Assembly: GCF_023156285.1 (NCBI RefSeq)
Contig: NZ_JAKZAJ010000001.1
Location: forward strand, 806,001-870,000
Direction of reading: 5' to 3'
DNA length: 64,000 nt
DNA from: Marinobacter koreensis
Lineage (GTDB): Bacteria > Pseudomonadota > Gammaproteobacteria > Pseudomonadales > Oleiphilaceae
The position numbers were made by a program, and so were the translations under genes. Below, piece after piece: positions 51,831 through 61,974 of this stretch. How positions within the stretch are numbered: the first letter of the stretch is position 1; each line of letters starts with the position of its first letter. Under the pieces are notes generated by a model that had not been told where the DNA came from, did no database searches, and was given only the letters and a program-made list of their open reading frames with translations.

Positions 51831-54800
51831 TTAATTACTCCCAGCCTTTTTGGCTTCTTCCGCGGCACGTTGCCGACGGCGTACTTCTCTCGGATCATTG
51901 TAGGCCCGTCCGGGGGTGACCGGCAGGTCCAGCTCGGGTTTGCCGCTTTCACCCTGGATGATCCTGGGGGCCTCGGACGATTTGGGTTCCGGGGCCTTCT
52001 GTTCCTGGGCAGCTGGCGCAGTGGAAGGCTGCTGAGGCGCGGCGGCGGGCTCTTCCTTCGCCGGCTTCTCGTTAGCCTTCTCTGCGTTTGCTTGTCCAGA
52101 CGATTGGGTCGATTCCTCAGGTTTGGAAGCCGGCTTCTTCTCTGCTTCTGTCACCTTGGCGGCTTTGCCAGTCTCGGACGAATCGGTCTTCGCCTTCGGC
52201 TTGGGTTCACCGGCCTCCGGCTCGACGGATTTCGCCTTGGCCGGTTCTTCCGTCGGCTTGCTGACCGGCTTGTCGCTGGCGTCGGCTGCCTTTTCGCCCG
52301 GCTTTTCCGCGGGCTTACGGCTTTCCTCCGATTTCATCGGCTGGTCGGACTTGGCTTCCTTCGGCTTCTCGGACCTGGGGGCTTCTGACCGGGGTGATTC
52401 ACTCTTCTCCGGTGCCTTGTCCTGTTTGGCGGTTTCAGTGCTCGCCTTGTCGTCGGAAGCCCTCTGGGCCTTGTCCGACTCGGCAGTCTGTTCCTTGTTT
52501 GTTCCAGCCGCCTTATTCTCAGTGCGAGACTTGCTCTCCCCGGATTGCGACTCTTTGCCGGGCTCCGCCGTTACCGGAGCTTTCTGCTCGGTCTTTCCGG
52601 AATCCGGTTTGGAAGAAGGCTTCTTCGGTTCCGGTGCTTTAGCCTCGGCTGCGGGCGCCTTTTCCTGTTCCGGTGCTACCTCAGGCTGAGTGTCCTTCTG
52701 GTGCTTTTCGCTCCGGGCGGATTTCCGTTCCGCTGGCGTGGAAGAGGGTGCGTCGGCCGGAGAACCATCGCGGTTTCTCTGGCGACGGGGCTTGCGACGC
52801 TTGTCTTCCGAGCCGCTTGCTTTGCCACCCTGATCCTTCTGGTCCTTCTGGTCCTTCTGGTCCTTCTGGTCCTTCTGGTCTTTCTGGTTCGGGCCCTTCG
52901 CCTGTTGCTGGTCCCTGGTATCCTTCTGGTCCCGTGAGGGCTTGTTGCGGCCCTGGCCGCGACCCTTGTTGTCCTTCCGGTTATCGCTGCTCTTGTCCTG
53001 CGATTTGTCGGAAGAACCCTGGCGGCCCTGTGCATTGCGGTTCTGGTCATCGCCCCGGTTGCGACCGCGGTTCCGGCCACGATTGTCGTCGTTGCGAGAC
53101 TGCTGCTGGCCGCCCTGGCGCCGATCAGCACCGCTGCGCTTGTCGCCGGAATTCTGATCGTCCCGGGCTACGCGGGATTTGCGGCGGTCCTGACGACCCT
53201 GGTTTCGGCGATCTTCCCGGGTAGGACGTTTGTTCTGGGCCTGTTGCTCGTTCTGCTCTTCCTCGCCATTGAAGAAGCAGGCGATCTTGCGGCCGAGGCG
53301 ACGGAAAAGACCCTCCTCCTGGCCGCCGTTGCCAGCGTCCTCGGCTTTGGGCGCGGGTGCCGGAGCACTGGGGCGAATGGCTTTCACCGCGGCCTGCTCC
53401 CGGACCGGCTTATCGGCACTTGGCGCTTCAAAGATTTCCTCTTCGCGCACCGTGTATTCCTGGGCCACCTGATGGCTGGAAATATGTTCCGGCGTCGCTT
53501 CGTCCTGGCGCATCCGGATGATTTCGAAATGCGGCGTCTCCATGTGCGGAACCGGAACCACGACGACAGAGACACTCTGGCGGGCTTCGATGTCGGCGAG
53601 CTGCTTGCGCTTTTCATTCAGCAGGAAGGTCGCAACGGATACGGGGACAACGGCCCGAACTTCGCCGGTTTTTTCCTTGGATGACTCTTCATAGATCAGT
53701 CGCATGATGCTCAGGGCCAGCGACTCGATGCCCCGAATGGTGCCCTGACCTTCGCAGCGGGGGCAGACTTCGCTCCGGGTTTCGCCGAGGGAAGGCCGCA
53801 GGCGCTGACGTGACATTTCCAGCAGCCCGAACCGGGAGATCTTGCCGACCTGGACTCTTGCGCGATCCAGCTCGAGCGCTTCACGCATCTTCTGCTCAAC
53901 TTCGCGCTGGTGCTTGGCCGGCGTCATGTCGATAAAGTCGATGACGATCAGGCCCCCCATATCCCGGAGCCGGAGCTGGCGGGCAATTTCCTCAGCCGCT
54001 TCCAGGTTGGTCTGCAGAGCGGTTTCTTCGATGTCATGACCCTTGGTGGCGCGGGAGGAGTTGATATCGATCGATACCAGCGCTTCGGTGGGGTCGATGA
54101 CGATAGAGCCGCCGGACGGGAGTTTGACTTCCCGCTCGAAGGCGGTCTCGATCTGGCCTTCAATCTGGTAGCGGCTGAACAGCGGGATTTCGTCCTTGTA
54201 CAGCTTGATCTTGTTCTCGAACGTCGGCATGACGGCCCGAACGAAGCTGAGTACGTCTTCGTAGACATTCTCGGCGTCGATCAGAACTTCACCGATGTCC
54301 TGACGGAGGTAGTCCCGGACCGCGCGGATGATGACATTGCTTTCCTGATGAATCAGGAACGGAGCCTTGCGTTCGCTGGCCGCCTGGGTAATGGCTTCCC
54401 AGAACTGAACGAGGTAGTCCAGGTCCCACTGGAGTTCTTCGGTGGTACGACCGATCCCCGCGGTACGAACAATGATGCCCATCGATTTGGGTACCTGAAC
54501 ATTGCTCATGGCTTCCTTGAGCTGAGCCCGTTCCTCACCCTCGATGCGGCGTGAGATACCACCGGCGCGGGCGTTGTTCGGCATCAGCACCAGGTATCGG
54601 CCAGCCAGGGAAATGAACGTGGTGAGGGCTGCACCCTTGTTACCCCGTTCCTCTTTGTCCACCTGAACGATGACTTCCTGGCCTTCGGCAACCACATCCT
54701 TGATGTTGATCTTGCCTTCGATCTGGCCGGGAGACTTCTTGAAGTATTCCTTGGAGATTTCTTTCAGCGGAAGGAAACCGTGACGCTCTGCGCCAAAATC

Positions 54801-54974
54801 GACAAAGGCGGCTTCCAGGCTGGGCTCAACGCGGGTGATACGACCCTTGTAGATGTTGGCCTTTTTCTGTTCGCGGGAGCTGGATTCGATGTCCAGATCA
54901 AACAGGCGCTGGCCGTCTACCAGGGCGACGCGCAACTCTTCGGGATGAGTTGCATTGATTAGCATTCTTTTCAT
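51831..54974 (-). CDS. rne: Ribonuclease E
   Basis: A 1047-residue endoribonuclease that starts [21 protein letters not shown] as usual. The catalytic half (about 1-520) has the S1 domain ([23 protein letters not shown]), the 5' sensor/RNase H region, the DNase I-like catalytic aspartates in VSIDINSS and [11 protein letters not shown], and the zinc link CPRCEGQG (about 404-411). The C-terminal half is disordered, first Arg-rich (RNA binding), then Lys/Glu/Pro-rich, ending in the short [14 protein letters not shown] motif. It carries six DQK repeats. The degradosome scaffold role is inferred. The long leader upstream suggests autoregulation. Confidence 0.97.
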   Translation of the reverse strand: MKRMLINATHPEELRVALVDGQRLFDLDIESSSREQKKANIYKGRITRVEPSLEAAFVDFGAERHGFLPLKEISKEYFKKSPGQIEGKINIKDVVAEGQEVIVQVDKEERGNKGAALTTFISLAGRYLVLMPNNARAGGISRRIEGEERAQLKEAMSNVQVPKSMGIIVRTAGIGRTTEELQWDLDYLVQFWEAITQAASERKAPFLIHQESNVIIRAVRDYLRQDIGEVLIDAENVYEDVLSFVRAVMPTFENKIKLYKDEIPLFSRYQIEGQIETAFEREVKLPSGGSIVIDPTEALVSIDINSSRATKGHDIEETALQTNLEAAEEIARQLRLRDMGGLIVIDFIDMTPAKHQREVEQKMREALELDRARVQVGKISRFGLLEMSRQRLRPSLGETRSEVCPRCEGQGTIRGIESLALSIMRLIYEESSKEKTGEVRAVVPVSVATFLLNEKRKQLADIEARQSVSVVVVPVPHMETPHFEIIRMRQDEATPEHISSHQVAQEYTVREEEIFEAPSADKPVREQAAVKAIRPSAPAPAPKAEDAGNGGQEEGLFRRLGRKIACFFNGEEEQNEQQAQNKRPTREDRRNQGRQDRRKSRVARDDQNSGDKRSGADRRQGGQQQSRNDDNRGRNRGRNRGDDQNRNAQGRQGSSDKSQDKSSDNRKDNKGRGQGRNKPSRDQKDTRDQQQAKGPNQKDQKDQKDQKDQKDQKDQGGKASGSEDKRRKPRRQRNRDGSPADAPSSTPAERKSARSEKHQKDTQPEVAPEQEKAPAAEAKAPEPKKPSSKPDSGKTEQKAPVTAEPGKESQSGESKSRTENKAAGTNKEQTAESDKAQRASDDKASTETAKQDKAPEKSESPRSEAPRSEKPKEAKSDQPMKSEESRKPAEKPGEKAADASDKPVSKPTEEPAKAKSVEPEAGEPKPKAKTDSSETGKAAKVTEAEKKPASKPEESTQSSGQANAEKANEKPAKEEPAAAPQQPSTAPAAQEQKAPEPKSSEAPRIIQGESGKPELDLPVTPGRAYNDPREVRRRQRAAEEAKKAGSN
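52834..52887 (-). repeat. 9-bp tandem repeat in the rne scaffold region
   Basis: Six head-to-tail copies of TCCTTCTGG (plus strand), five perfect and the last with one change, encode six DQK units in the disordered part of RNase E. The near identity of the copies suggests recent slippage. Confidence 0.9.
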
Positions 54975-55569
54975 GGAAAGAAAGGATTCCTGTCATTGGG
55001 TTTTGACAGAAAACCGGGGTGTTCGCATCAGCGAAGCAAAACGTGCGTGCCGCGGCCTGTTACATCGAAAGCAGCCGGCGGCCAGACCGAATCAGACCCT
55101 TATGGGGTGCGATTCCGTTGGATCGGTACCACCGCCGACGGTTCTCCTGCCTGCGGGCAGTGAAGTGTCGATTAGGGTAGGTATCTGTTGACGCATGTTG
55201 TCCAATATCTGGTTCACACAGGTGCCTGGGTCTCACGTCGTATTAGTCAGCTGGACGGCCCGGCCTTGCGTGGCATTGATTCTTCGCGATGTCGCCCGTC
55301 GGTTTTCCGTACGGTTTCTCTCTCCCGAGGCCTCAAACGGCACTCTTTCGGTCCGCTTCAGGGGATTATCGGGAGCTCTTCGGTGCCGAAACCCCAAAAG
55401 TTGTCGGGATGCCGGCGTTCAAACTCTCTGATAGTGTCGGTATACTTCTGCCGCTCCGGCTTCTGGCTTGAACCGGCCAGGCCGTAGACAAACGACAGAG
55501 CACGCCGGAATATAACAGTATTGGGATGGCTGTTCAATCCTCCAATCATCGCTGCCGACAAGGTATTTC
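54975..55569 (-). promoter_or_regulatory. rne promoter and long 5' leader
   Basis: This 595-bp gap between rne and the divergent rluC has no convincing gene. On the minus strand TTGAAC (55532-55537) and TATATT (55509-55514), with a 17-bp spacer, form a good sigma-70 promoter. Transcription from about 55502 would give a leader near 528 nt before the rne ATG. E. coli rne has a leader of about 361 nt with hairpins that let RNase E cut its own mRNA, so a similar autoregulatory leader is likely. The small minus-strand frame at 55358-55561 begins upstream of this start site. Confidence 0.65.
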
Positions 55570-56634
55570 ATGTCACGCAAGTCCGTCGAGAGGCGACAAT
55601 CGTCAAACCGGTCCCGATCAGATCGTTCGGCAAAGCAGCGGCGGGATGCTCCGCCGCCGTCCGTGCCTGCAGGTTCGGTGAAGCAGGGCGTTCAGTGGGT
55701 AACCGTCGACGAAGATAATGACGACCAGCGGATCGACAACTTTCTGATGGCGCGCCTGCGAGGTGTGCCCAAGAGTATTATCTACCGGATCATTCGCAAG
55801 GGCGAAGTGCGGGTGAACAAGGGGAGGGTGCGGCCGGACACCCGTCTCCATACGGGGGACCAGGTTCGCGTTCCGCCAGTGGTGCGCAAGGAAAAGCCGG
55901 AGTCTCCCCGGCCGGGCAGTCGCGTTCAGGGGGTGGTTGAAGCGGCTGTTGTCTTCGAAGACGATCAGGTACTGGTGGTGAACAAGCCCTCCGGGATTGC
56001 GGTCCATGGCGGCAGTGGTCTGAGCTTCGGCTTGATCGAAGTCCTTCGGGCGTCGCGCCCTGATAGTCGGTTTCTCGAGTTGGTGCATCGTCTTGATCGG
56101 GATACCTCCGGTCTGGTGATGGTGGCCAAGAAGCGCTCCGCCCTTCGATTCCTCCAGGATGAATTGCGGCACAAGCGAATCCGCAAGTGTTACCACGCGT
56201 TGGTGTCAGGTAACTGGCCGGATGAGATCGGGAGGGTCGAGCAGCCCCTTTTGCGGTACGAGATGCCCAATGGCGAGCGGCGAGTCCGGGTGGATGCCGC
56301 CGGTAAGGCATCGCTGACCACCTTTTCTTGTCTGAACCGGTACCAGGGGTATTCGCTGGTGGAGGCCTCTCCGGTGACTGGTCGGACCCACCAGATTCGG
56401 GTCCATGCCGCCTGGGCTGGTCATCCAATTGCGGGGGATGACAAGTATATGGACGATGCGAGTATGAAGGCTTTCCGTGCGCTGGGTGGGCAGCGCCTGA
56501 TGTTGCATGCCAGGACGCTGGAGTTCCGTTTGCCCGGTACGGAGCGTTCGGTCAGACTCGAGGCGGCGTACGACGACGCGTTTGATTTTGTGCTCCGGAC
56601 CCTGGAGTCGCGCAAAGCAGGACAGACAGTATGA
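55570..56634 (+). CDS. rluC: 23S rRNA pseudouridine synthase RluC
   Basis: A 354-residue RluA-family enzyme. An Arg/Ser-rich leader of about 45 residues precedes the S4 domain (about 48-110, RIDNFLMARLRGVPKSIIYR). The catalytic motif ELVHRLDRDTSGLVMVAK holds the nucleophile Asp, and GRTHQIRVHAAWAGHPI the RNA-contacting region. In E. coli RluC modifies 23S rRNA at three positions (955, 2504, 2580). The divergent arrangement with rne is the standard gammaproteobacterial one. The stop overlaps the next start (ATGA). Confidence 0.95.
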   Translation: MSRKSVERRQSSNRSRSDRSAKQRRDAPPPSVPAGSVKQGVQWVTVDEDNDDQRIDNFLMARLRGVPKSIIYRIIRKGEVRVNKGRVRPDTRLHTGDQVRVPPVVRKEKPESPRPGSRVQGVVEAAVVFEDDQVLVVNKPSGIAVHGGSGLSFGLIEVLRASRPDSRFLELVHRLDRDTSGLVMVAKKRSALRFLQDELRHKRIRKCYHALVSGNWPDEIGRVEQPLLRYEMPNGERRVRVDAAGKASLTTFSCLNRYQGYSLVEASPVTGRTHQIRVHAAWAGHPIAGDDKYMDDASMKAFRALGGQRLMLHARTLEFRLPGTERSVRLEAAYDDAFDFVLRTLESRKAGQTV

Positions 56635-57278
56635 ATGTGAAAGTGGTGATTTTCGATTGGGATGGCACGCTTGTGGACTCCGTCGAGCACATTGCAGACA
56701 GCCTCCATCAGGCGGCAACGGATCTTGGGTATCCGGCCCTTGAGCGGGAAGCCTATCGGGACATTATCGGCCTGGGCATGGTCGAGGCGCTCGAGAAGCT
56801 CTATCCCGGTATTTCCCGGGAGGAGATGAAGTCGATTCGCGAAGGGTACGCCGGTTATTTTTTCAGCAAGGTGACCACGCCCCAGAACGTGTTTGCCGGC
56901 ATGGCGGAGGTACTGTCCGACCTGCGGCAGTCGGGTCGCCGGTGCTCGGTGGCAACCGGCAAGAGTCGTCGGGGCCTGGAAGGAGCGCTGGATAGCAGCG
57001 GACTGGGCATCCACTTCGATATTACCCGTTGTGCGGACGAAACCCGTTCCAAGCCTGACCCCCTGATGTTGCGGGAAATCCTGGATTTTTACCGGGTTGA
57101 CCCGTCCGAAGCGGTGATGATTGGTGATACCCGTTATGATCTCGATATGGCGCGGCGGATTGGTATGCCCTCTATCGGTGTCGAATGGGGTGTGCACAAG
57201 CGGGATGTGCTGGGCGACTACCAACCCCATGCGGTTGTGGAAACTGTCGCTGAACTTCGAGATGTGTTGGGTCTGTAA
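56631..57278 (+). CDS. HAD superfamily phosphatase (Gph-like)
   Basis: A 215-residue HAD hydrolase of the phosphoglycolate-phosphatase subgroup. Motif I is FDWDGTLVDS (about 8-17), motif II lies in VATGKSRRG, motif III is the Lys of SKPDP, and motif IV is MIGDTRYDLDMA. It starts in an ATGA overlap with rluC, so the two are translationally coupled, and sppA follows 12 bp later. The substrate is unknown; HAD genes in this position are widespread next to rluC. Confidence 0.92.
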   Translation: MNVKVVIFDWDGTLVDSVEHIADSLHQAATDLGYPALEREAYRDIIGLGMVEALEKLYPGISREEMKSIREGYAGYFFSKVTTPQNVFAGMAEVLSDLRQSGRRCSVATGKSRRGLEGALDSSGLGIHFDITRCADETRSKPDPLMLREILDFYRVDPSEAVMIGDTRYDLDMARRIGMPSIGVEWGVHKRDVLGDYQPHAVVETVAELRDVLGL

Positions 57279-57290
57279 CAGGGAGTTTTC

Positions 57291-58331
57291 ATGAGCGATT
57301 GGGACGAAGGCAAGCCGCCCGCATGGGGTGATGAACCCGTGGAGCGCGAGGAAAAATCTTCCCGTGGTGCGGGTCGGGGGCCGGCCATACCACCTGAGAG
57401 TGGGCGGGACTGGAAGCTGATCGAGAAGCTTGTCATGTCACTGCAGGCGGAACAGCGCCGGAGCCGCCGATGGGGTATTTTTTTCAAGTTGCTGACATTC
57501 GGATACCTGTTCGCGCTGCTGTTCATGATCCGGACGCCATTGATGAGCGGTATTGAGGCTTCGGCGGGCGAGCATACCGCCGTGATTGATGTGACCGGTC
57601 CAATCGGTGCGGAAGAAATTGCCAGTGCGGACAACCTGATTGATTCGCTCAGGGCGGCCTTCGAGGACGAGGGGGCCAAGGCGGTACTGCTCAGGATCAA
57701 CAGTCCCGGCGGCAGCCCGGTTCAGTCCGGCTACGTGTATGACGAGATCCGGCGTCTGCGTGAGCAATACCCGGAGAAAAAGCTGTATGCCGTTATCTCC
57801 GACATCGGTGCTTCCGGTGCCTATTACATCGCATCCGCCGCCGATGAGATCTACGCCAACCGGGCCAGTCTGGTGGGTTCGATCGGCGTTATTGCCGGTG
57901 GATTCGGGTTTACCGGCTTGATGGATAAATTGGGCATTGAGCGGCGCCTCTACACCGCGGGCAAGAACAAGGCATTCCTGGATTCATTCTCACCTGAGAA
58001 GCCGGAAGAGGTCGACTTCTGGAAGTCGGTCCTTGAAAACACCCACAAGCAGTTCATTTCGGCCGTGAAGGCTGGCAGGGGCGACCGGTTGGCAGACGAT
58101 CCCCGGTTGTTCACCGGTCTGGTGTGGAGTGGTGACCAGGCAAAGGATCTCGGGCTGGTTGACGGGCTGGGCAGTGCCTCCTATGTGGCCCGGGAAGTAG
58201 TCGGTGCCGAGAAGTTGGTTGACTACAGTCATCGGAAGTCTGCCCTGGAAGATCTGGTCGGGCAGCTGGGCGTGGCTTTCGGTGAAAGTTTTGCCGGGCA
58301 GTTGCTGGAGTCAAGGCTCCAGCTCCACTGA
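57291..58331 (+). CDS. sppA: Signal peptide peptidase SppA, short S49 type
   Basis: A 346-residue inner-membrane serine protease. A cytoplasmic, charged N-terminus leads to one membrane segment (about 63-82, FFKLLTFGYLFALLFMIRTP). The single S49 domain has INSPGGSPVQSGYVYDEI, the nucleophile Ser in DIGASGAYYIASAADEIYAN (about 170-189), and the general-base Lys in SLVGSIG ... AGKNKAF. The enzyme degrades signal peptides and membrane peptides. It is the third gene of the rluC-HAD-sppA operon. An S49 relative is also encoded by the prophage at 9492. Confidence 0.92.
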   Translation: MSDWDEGKPPAWGDEPVEREEKSSRGAGRGPAIPPESGRDWKLIEKLVMSLQAEQRRSRRWGIFFKLLTFGYLFALLFMIRTPLMSGIEASAGEHTAVIDVTGPIGAEEIASADNLIDSLRAAFEDEGAKAVLLRINSPGGSPVQSGYVYDEIRRLREQYPEKKLYAVISDIGASGAYYIASAADEIYANRASLVGSIGVIAGGFGFTGLMDKLGIERRLYTAGKNKAFLDSFSPEKPEEVDFWKSVLENTHKQFISAVKAGRGDRLADDPRLFTGLVWSGDQAKDLGLVDGLGSASYVAREVVGAEKLVDYSHRKSALEDLVGQLGVAFGESFAGQLLESRLQLH

Positions 58332-58341
58332 CGTTGGCTGG

Positions 58342-58935
58342 CTATGCTTCCATCAGTGGGTTCCGCCCCCAGTTGCGGAGCATCTCATTCAGTGCGATGA
58401 GCGGCAGGCCGATAAGGCTGTTGGGGTCGCGCCCCTCCAGCCGGTCAAACAGCGTGATGCCAAGTCCCTCCATCTTGAAGCTGCCGGCACAGTCGTAGGG
58501 CTGTTCATGCTTCAGGTACCGTTCGATTTCCTCCACCGTCAATTCCCGGAAATGGGCGGTGAACGGTTCGCAGGTGATTTGCCGGGTTCCGCTTGCCGCG
58601 TCCAGGAGGCAGAGCCCGGTCAGGAAAATCACCGACTGCCCGCTGCTCTGACGCAGCTGGCGTATCGCTGTCTCGTGGTTTTCGGGCTTGTTTAGCAGTG
58701 TGCCGTCTTCAAGTGAGGCGACCTGGTCGGATCCAATGATCCAGGCGTCGGGGTAAGTCGCGGCCAGCGCCGTCGCCTTGCTTTCCGCCAGACGACGGGC
58801 AAGTTGAATCGCAGTCTCGTTCGCCAGTGGTGTCTCGTCGATGTCCGGGCTGGCTGTCTCGAAGGGAATGCCGAGTTGTTGCAGTAGTCTCCTTCGGTAA
58901 GGGGAAGACGATGCCAGTACCAGGGGGATTGCCAT
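58342..58935 (-). CDS. Maf-like nucleotide pyrophosphatase (YceF type)
   Basis: A 197-residue Maf protein that hydrolyses non-canonical or modified nucleoside triphosphates. IPLVLASSSPYRRRLLQQLG (about 2-21) holds the S-x-x-R-R-x-L-L signature; IIGSDQVA and GKPE-like NKPENHETA follow. The FKMEGLGITLF region matches the YceF subgroup, which prefers 7-methyl-GTP. ATG at 58935 is chosen; a TTG two codons earlier is possible. Convergent with sppA and divergent from yceD, as in other gammaproteobacteria. Confidence 0.92.
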   Translation of the reverse strand: MAIPLVLASSSPYRRRLLQQLGIPFETASPDIDETPLANETAIQLARRLAESKATALAATYPDAWIIGSDQVASLEDGTLLNKPENHETAIRQLRQSSGQSVIFLTGLCLLDAASGTRQITCEPFTAHFRELTVEEIERYLKHEQPYDCAGSFKMEGLGITLFDRLEGRDPNSLIGLPLIALNEMLRNWGRNPLMEA

Positions 58936-59043
58936 TGCCAAGGTCCTTTTATGGTTGAATACACTTACCTTTATGCTAACGCGACTATAAATGCCAACGA
59001 AGTCTTTGACAGAGCGGGGGCGCAGCCCTAAAATTGCGCGCCT

Positions 59044-59598
59044 ATGTCAAAAGCGTCGAACGCCGAATTGCCCAAGTCTGTCGATCCCTATCGGCTGGCG
59101 GAGCATAACACCACGCTGGAGGGATTCGTTCCACTCAGCGGGCTTTCCCGTTTCCGGGAAGCGGTCCTTGGTTTCGAGGACGGTGCTGGCTGTCAGGTGA
59201 TACTGTCATTCAGCCAGGATAGCGAGCGCCGTCGAATTGTCTCCGGCAAGCTGGACGCAACGGTCAATCTCGAATGCCAGCGCTGCATGAGCCCGATGGC
59301 GGTCAGGTTAACCTCGGATTTTGTGCTCGGACTGGTCACGACAGACGAACAGGCGCAGCAGTTGCCACGGGATCTCGAACCCTTCCTGACGGAAGATTTC
59401 AGCGCGGATCTCTGGAGTATGGTGGAGGACGAGCTGTTGCTGGTATTGCCGCCTTTTCCACTGCATGGGCGAGACGAGTGTCCGGCCCGGGAAGACCTGG
59501 AGGCGTACGAGCCCGATGGCAGCCCGGTTGAGCAGGAATCACCGGCAAAAGAGAACCCGTTCAGCGTTCTGGCGGATCTCAAGAAGACAAAACATTAA
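59044..59598 (+). CDS. yceD: YceD/DUF177 family protein
   Basis: A 184-residue protein of the DUF177 family, which in bacteria and plastids is linked to 23S rRNA accumulation. The family motif VNLECQRCMSP (about 75-85), EPFLTEDFSADLWSMVEDELLLVLPPFPLH, and the late Cys in DECPARED are visible. It is the first gene before rpmF, the usual linkage. A TATAAA at 58986-58991 is a possible -10 for the unit. Confidence 0.93.
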   Translation: MSKASNAELPKSVDPYRLAEHNTTLEGFVPLSGLSRFREAVLGFEDGAGCQVILSFSQDSERRRIVSGKLDATVNLECQRCMSPMAVRLTSDFVLGLVTTDEQAQQLPRDLEPFLTEDFSADLWSMVEDELLLVLPPFPLHGRDECPAREDLEAYEPDGSPVEQESPAKENPFSVLADLKKTKH

Positions 59599-59680
59599 GC
59601 GGTACGTGACGTTCCATTGAAAGTCAGCGTGCCAGGACGAACACACGTTTTCATTACGTTAACAGGTCAGGAGCAAAACC

Positions 59681-59860
59681 ATGGCTGTACAGCAAAACCG
59701 AAAGACCCGTTCCAAGCGCGGTATGCGTCGCTCTCACGATGCGCTGAGCACCGCAGCTCTGTCTACCGATTCCACAACCGGCGAAGTTCATCGTCGTCAC
59801 CACGTGTCTCCGGACGGTTTTTACCGTGGCAAGCAGGTAGTTGAGGCACGCGACGAGTAA
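59681..59860 (+). CDS. rpmF: 50S ribosomal protein L32
   Basis: A 59-residue basic ribosomal protein. [20 protein letters not shown] is the diagnostic N-terminus, followed by [28 protein letters not shown] ribosome site lies 5-10 bp before the ATG. It sits in the conserved yceD-rpmF-plsX order, joining ribosome synthesis with phospholipid synthesis. Confidence 0.97.
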   Translation: MAVQQNRKTRSKRGMRRSHDALSTAALSTDSTTGEVHRRHHVSPDGFYRGKQVVEARDE

Positions 59861-59903
59861 TTTCGGCGCAGACAGGCACCGCCCAGTGTCGCATGGAGAT
59901 ACG

Positions 59904-60905
59904 GTGAAATCGGTCACCATTGCCATTGACGCTATGAGCGGTGACCGCGGACCTGCGATTGTAGTGTCTGCGGCACTGCGGGCGGTGCGTGAAAACGAAG
60001 CCTTGAGCATCATTCTGGTGGGAATCCGGAGTGAGCTCGAGGCTTTGTTGTCTGAGGGGCATGATCGGCTTCGCATCGTGGAAGCGGCGGACGTGGTTCG
60101 CATGAACGAGCGTCCTTCCCATGCCCTTCGGCACAAGAAAAATTCCTCCATGGCTGTCGCGCTGGGTCTGGTGCGTGACGGTGAGGCCCAGGGGTGTGTC
60201 AGCGCCGGCAATACCGGGGCTCTGATGGCGTTCGGTCGAAGCATCATCCGGATGTACCCCGGCATCGAGCGGCCCGCCATTTCCAAGCTGATTCCGTCCC
60301 TTCGAGGCCGTTGCCACGTGCTGGACCTCGGGGCCAATGTGGACTCAACGGCCGAGAATCTCTACCAGTATGCGCTGATGGGGTCGCTGATGGCCTCGGC
60401 CATTTGCGATCAGACCGAGCCGAGAGTAGCGCTGCTCAACGTGGGCGAGGAAGAGATCAAGGGCAACGAGCAGGTCCGGTTGGCCTCTCATATGCTGGCC
60501 CAGTGTGAAACCATCAATTACATCGGTTACGTCGAGGGCAGTGACCTGTTCCGGGATGTGGCGGATGTTGTCGTGTGCGATGGTTTTGTCGGTAACATTG
60601 CCCTGAAGACCGGGGAGGGTGTCGCTGGCCTGCTCATCGAATTAATGGAACAGGCGTTCACCAGAAATCTGTACGGCCGTTTTGTCGGAATGCTTGCGCG
60701 TCCGATTATTGGCCGCCTTCTCCAGCTGATGGACCCGTCCCGCCACAACGGCGCCAGCCTTCTGGGGCTGCAGGGCGTTGTCATCAAGAGCCACGGCAAT
60801 GCCAACGAGCGGGCGATGCTTGCGGCCATTCGTCAGGCTGTCACTGAAGTCGAGCTGGAAGTGCCTCGGCGAATCAACGAGCGTCTCGACGACCTCATGC
60901 TCTGA
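59904..60905 (+). CDS. plsX: Phosphate acyltransferase PlsX
   Basis: A 333-residue enzyme that converts acyl-ACP to acyl-phosphate for the first step of glycerolipid synthesis. GTG at 59904 with GGAG upstream gives the usual start just before IAIDAMSGDRGP. SAGNTGALMAFG, LDLGANVDSTAENL, LLNVGEEEIKGNE and VCDGFVGNIALKTGEG are family motifs. It lies 43 bp after rpmF and 110 bp before fabD. Confidence 0.96.
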   Translation: MKSVTIAIDAMSGDRGPAIVVSAALRAVRENEALSIILVGIRSELEALLSEGHDRLRIVEAADVVRMNERPSHALRHKKNSSMAVALGLVRDGEAQGCVSAGNTGALMAFGRSIIRMYPGIERPAISKLIPSLRGRCHVLDLGANVDSTAENLYQYALMGSLMASAICDQTEPRVALLNVGEEEIKGNEQVRLASHMLAQCETINYIGYVEGSDLFRDVADVVVCDGFVGNIALKTGEGVAGLLIELMEQAFTRNLYGRFVGMLARPIIGRLLQLMDPSRHNGASLLGLQGVVIKSHGNANERAMLAAIRQAVTEVELEVPRRINERLDDLML

Positions 60906-61015
60906 GCCTGAGACTAAAGTCTGTCGTCCTTCGGTCGGTTATTCGCGGATAATCGGCGAGAGTTGTACTATTGGCTAATCTCCCGAAACCCTTCAATGAC
61001 GATAAGATTCGCCCT

Positions 61016-61954
61016 ATGAAATCAGCATTTATTTTCCCCGGACAAGGGGCCCAATCGGTGGGGATGCTCAAAGACGCCGCCGAGACCTGGCCCATCATCA
61101 ACAAAACGTTCGCTGAAGCGTCGAATGTGCTGGGTTATGACCTCTGGCATCTGTGCCAGAGCGGTCCAGCCGATGAACTCAACCAGACCACCGTAACCCA
61201 GCCCGCTCTGTTGACCGCCAGTGTTGCTTTGTGGCGGCAGTGGATGGTCGAAGGCGGTCGCGCACCCGATTTCGTCGCCGGTCACAGCCTGGGTGAGTAC
61301 AGTGCACTGGTCGCGGCCGAAAGTCTCGATTTTATCGAGGCGGTCAAGCTGGTTCGCCTTCGTGGGGAGCTCATGCAGGATGCGGTGCCTGCCGGCGAGG
61401 GCAAGATGGCAGCGATTCTTGGGCTGGACGATTCGGACGTAATCGCCGCGTGCGAGGCTGCGGCTCAGGGCGAGGTCGTCTCCGCCGTGAACTTCAATGC
61501 CCCTGGCCAGGTGGTGATTGCCGGTGTTGCAGCTGCGGTGGATCGGGCAATCGAAGCCTGTAAGGAAGCCGGTGCGCGCAAGGCGATGCCGCTGCCGGTC
61601 AGTGTGCCGTCCCATTGTGCATTGATGAAAGGTGCTGCCGAAGAGTTGGCTGAGGCGCTGAACGAAGTTCGGTTTAACGATGCCGTCATCCCGGTGGTCC
61701 AGAATGTCCATGCGTCGGTCGAGACGTCGGCAGATGCACTCAAGGCCAATCTGCTCAAGCAGCTTTATTCGCCGGTGCTCTGGACAGATTCAGTCCGCAC
61801 CCTGGTGTCAGAAGGCGTGGACGTGGCTGTCGAGTGCGGCACCGGTAAGGTCCTGGCGGGGCTGATCAAGCGAATCGAGCGTAGTCTGACCGTCTACGGA
61901 ATTGAACAACCGGATGGATTGGCGAAGGCGATTGAAGCCGTTGGCCGGTCCTGA
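61016..61954 (+). CDS. fabD: Malonyl-CoA:ACP transacylase
   Basis: A 312-residue enzyme that loads malonate on ACP. The N-terminal FIFPGQGAQSVGML, the active-site GHSLGEYSALV (Ser about 91), the substrate-binding Arg in VRLRGELMQDA and the catalytic His in PVSVPSHCALM are all present. ATG at 61016 starts the normal domain; a longer in-frame reading from 60971 is not supported. It is followed 20 bp later by fabG. Confidence 0.96.
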   Translation: MKSAFIFPGQGAQSVGMLKDAAETWPIINKTFAEASNVLGYDLWHLCQSGPADELNQTTVTQPALLTASVALWRQWMVEGGRAPDFVAGHSLGEYSALVAAESLDFIEAVKLVRLRGELMQDAVPAGEGKMAAILGLDDSDVIAACEAAAQGEVVSAVNFNAPGQVVIAGVAAAVDRAIEACKEAGARKAMPLPVSVPSHCALMKGAAEELAEALNEVRFNDAVIPVVQNVHASVETSADALKANLLKQLYSPVLWTDSVRTLVSEGVDVAVECGTGKVLAGLIKRIERSLTVYGIEQPDGLAKAIEAVGRS

Positions 61955-61974
61955 AGCGACGAAAGGAGTCTTTC

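Noticed and set aside
52834..52887. Tandem 9-bp repeats considered as a CRISPR-like or regulatory array
   Set aside because: Units are contiguous, have no spacers, keep the rne reading frame and encode DQK, so it is a coding minisatellite.
55358..55561. Minus-strand open frame of 67 codons between rne and rluC with a protein-like composition
   Set aside because: It spans the predicted rne promoter, and no start codon lies downstream of the predicted transcription start, so it could not be translated from that mRNA. No ribosome site or family was seen.
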